This document shows, one piece after another, positions 25,662 to 26,832 of a stretch of 26,832 nucleotides of DNA; position 1 is the stretch's first letter; the number at the start of each line of letters is the position of its first letter. Source of the stretch: an uncultured Parabacteroides sp. (GTDB lineage: Bacteria > Bacteroidota > Bacteroidia > Bacteroidales > Tannerellaceae); contig UQLN01000060.1 of the NCBI GenBank assembly GCA_900541965.1, forward strand, positions 1 through 26,832, read 5' to 3'. The position numbers and the translations under genes were made by a program. The notes under the pieces are model-generated. The model searched no databases. It saw only the letters and a list, made by a program, of their open reading frames with translations, and was not told where the DNA came from.

Positions 25662-26832
25662 ATGAACAGTTCCATGCCGATAAGAATCCTGGCACTGCTG
25701 CTAATCTTTTCGATGGCAGCATGCACAGGCAAAAAAAAGAATACCGGGGAAGCCGGTCGTCCCACTCAATTCGAGTCGGACGATGCTTTCCTGACCTATA
25801 TACAGAATGCGCACCTCAACTATATGTGGGAAGGGGCCGAACCTAATTCCGGTCTTGCCTGTGAACGTATCCATATGGACGGGATATATCCGGAAAATGA
25901 TGCGGATGTAATTACCACAGGAGGCAGCGGTTTTGGTATTGCCGGACTTCTGGTCGGCATTGAACGCGGTTTTATCCCCCGCGAAGAAGGTGTAAAAAGA
26001 TTCTATAAGATTGCCGATTTCCTGGCAAAAGCAGACCGTTTCCATGGCGTATGGCCTCATTGGCTGCATGGTCCGACCGGAAAAGTAAAACCTTTCGGGA
26101 AGAAGGATGACGGGGGCGACCTGGTGGAAAGCGCCTTCCTGATACAAGGCTTACTTTGTGCCCGCCAGTATTTTGCCAATGGAAACGAAGAAGAGCAGGC
26201 ATTAGCCGCTAAAATCGATACGCTCTGGCACGAAATGGAATGGAGCTGGTACCTGAACGGACAGGATGTCCTGTACTGGCACTGGAGTCCGAACTACGGC
26301 TGGGAAATGAACTTCCCGCTGGAAGGCTATAACGAATGCTTGATTACCTATATCCTTGCCGCTTCTTCCCCTACCCACCCGATACCGGCATCCGCCTATC
26401 ATAACGGCTGGGCGCGCAAAGGTGAAATCAAAAGCGATGCGGAAGCCTACGGCTATCCGCTTATCCTCAAATTCAACGGGGCGGAACAGTACGGAGGTCC
26501 CTTATTCTGGGCGCACTATTCCTACATAGGACTGAACCCCAGAGGATTGTCGGATGCCTATGCCAACTACTGGGACCTGAACCGGAACCAGGTCTTGATA
26601 GACTATAGCTATTGTGTAGAAAATCCGAAGGGATACAAAGGATACGGACCCGACTGCTGGGGACTGACCGCCAGCTACTCGGTAAACGGATACAATGCCC
26701 ATATGCCCGGCAACGATTTGGGAGTAATCACCCCGACCGCCTCACTTAGCAGTTATCCTTATACACCCGAAGAATCGATGGGAGCCATGAAACATTTTTA
26801 TTATAATTTAGGAGACAGCTTATGGGGCAAAT
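25662..26832 (+). CDS. GH144-like glucanase lipoprotein (3' end outside window)
   Basis: An open frame from ATG 25662 continues without a stop to the window end (390 codons seen). The lipoprotein signal has lipobox SMAAC (Cys21). The visible part belongs to the glycoamylase-like family (PF10091), which contains GH144 beta-1,2-glucanases: TYIQNAHLNYMWEGAEPNSG, the glycine-rich TTGGSGFGIAGLLVGIERGF, WPHWLHG, FLIQGLLCARQYF, WHWSPNYGWEMNFPLEGYNE (candidate catalytic Glu225), SPTHPIP, GGPLFWAHYSYIGLNPRGL and CWGLTASYSVNGY. It is 24 bases after the broken susD and presumably in the same transcript as susC. This suggests that the pair imports beta-1,2-glucan fragments, but the family call does not prove linkage specificity. 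Confidence 0.85.
   Translation, partial: MNSSMPIRILALLLIFSMAACTGKKKNTGEAGRPTQFESDDAFLTYIQNAHLNYMWEGAEPNSGLACERIHMDGIYPENDADVITTGGSGFGIAGLLVGIERGFIPREEGVKRFYKIADFLAKADRFHGVWPHWLHGPTGKVKPFGKKDDGGDLVESAFLIQGLLCARQYFANGNEEEQALAAKIDTLWHEMEWSWYLNGQDVLYWHWSPNYGWEMNFPLEGYNECLITYILAASSPTHPIPASAYHNGWARKGEIKSDAEAYGYPLILKFNGAEQYGGPLFWAHYSYIGLNPRGLSDAYANYWDLNRNQVLIDYSYCVENPKGYKGYGPDCWGLTASYSVNGYNAHMPGNDLGVITPTASLSSYPYTPEESMGAMKHFYYNLGDSLWGK

Overview
The window comes from a Bacteroidota genome, most likely a gut Bacteroidales such as Parabacteroides or Bacteroides. The support is two SusC/SusD pairs, a FecR/ECF-sigma trans-envelope switch, several lipoproteins with Bacteroidota-type lipoboxes, PUL-type carbohydrate enzymes, and -7 boxes of the TAnnTTTG type. 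No rRNA, tRNA, transposase or CRISPR array was seen. The genus is an inference; there is no marker gene here.

Layout. Positions 1-83 hold a degenerate 23-bp repeat array. Positions 172-7243 (minus strand) form a small polysaccharide-utilisation type locus read right to left: ECF sigma factor, FecR-type anti-sigma, STN-containing SusC, a shortened SusD, and a secreted CE1-like esterase, closed by a terminator at about 100-150. Divergent from it, 7438-9693 encodes a PiT-family phosphate transporter followed by a terminator. A second copy of the 23-bp array at 9760-9887 is inverted relative to the first. Positions 10008-12648 are a compact, more AT-rich DpnII-type (GATC) restriction-modification operon in the order methylase, endonuclease, second methylase. 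Positions 12750-26832 (plus strand) are a second carbohydrate locus: a LamG/Ig-like lipoprotein, a GH76 alpha-mannanase, a GH127-like (DUF1680) enzyme, a one-component transmembrane regulator of the SusR type, SusC, a SusD broken by an in-frame TGA, and a GH144-like glucanase lipoprotein that runs off the window end.

How it fits together. In the left locus a substrate bound at the outer membrane would be signalled through the SusC STN domain to FecR and then to the ECF sigma. Two near-identical bipartite promoter-like elements lie in front of the sigma gene and the fecR gene. In the right locus the regulator carries a periplasmic propeller/Y_Y_Y sensor and a cytoplasmic LuxR-type HTH. It has its own promoter with a 12-bp perfect palindrome, and an 11-bp-arm dyad lies upstream of the following susC.

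Most notable observations: (1) a four- to five-copy TTGTAAC-like direct repeat with an exact 11-bp period in front of the phosphate transporter, with the geometry of a Pho box; (2) the duplicated ECF-promoter-like element; (3) both SusD genes are damaged in different ways, one by an in-frame loss of roughly 180 residues, the other by a single TGG-to-TGA-type stop; (4) the inverted pair of palindromic repeat arrays, each placed directly behind a terminator.
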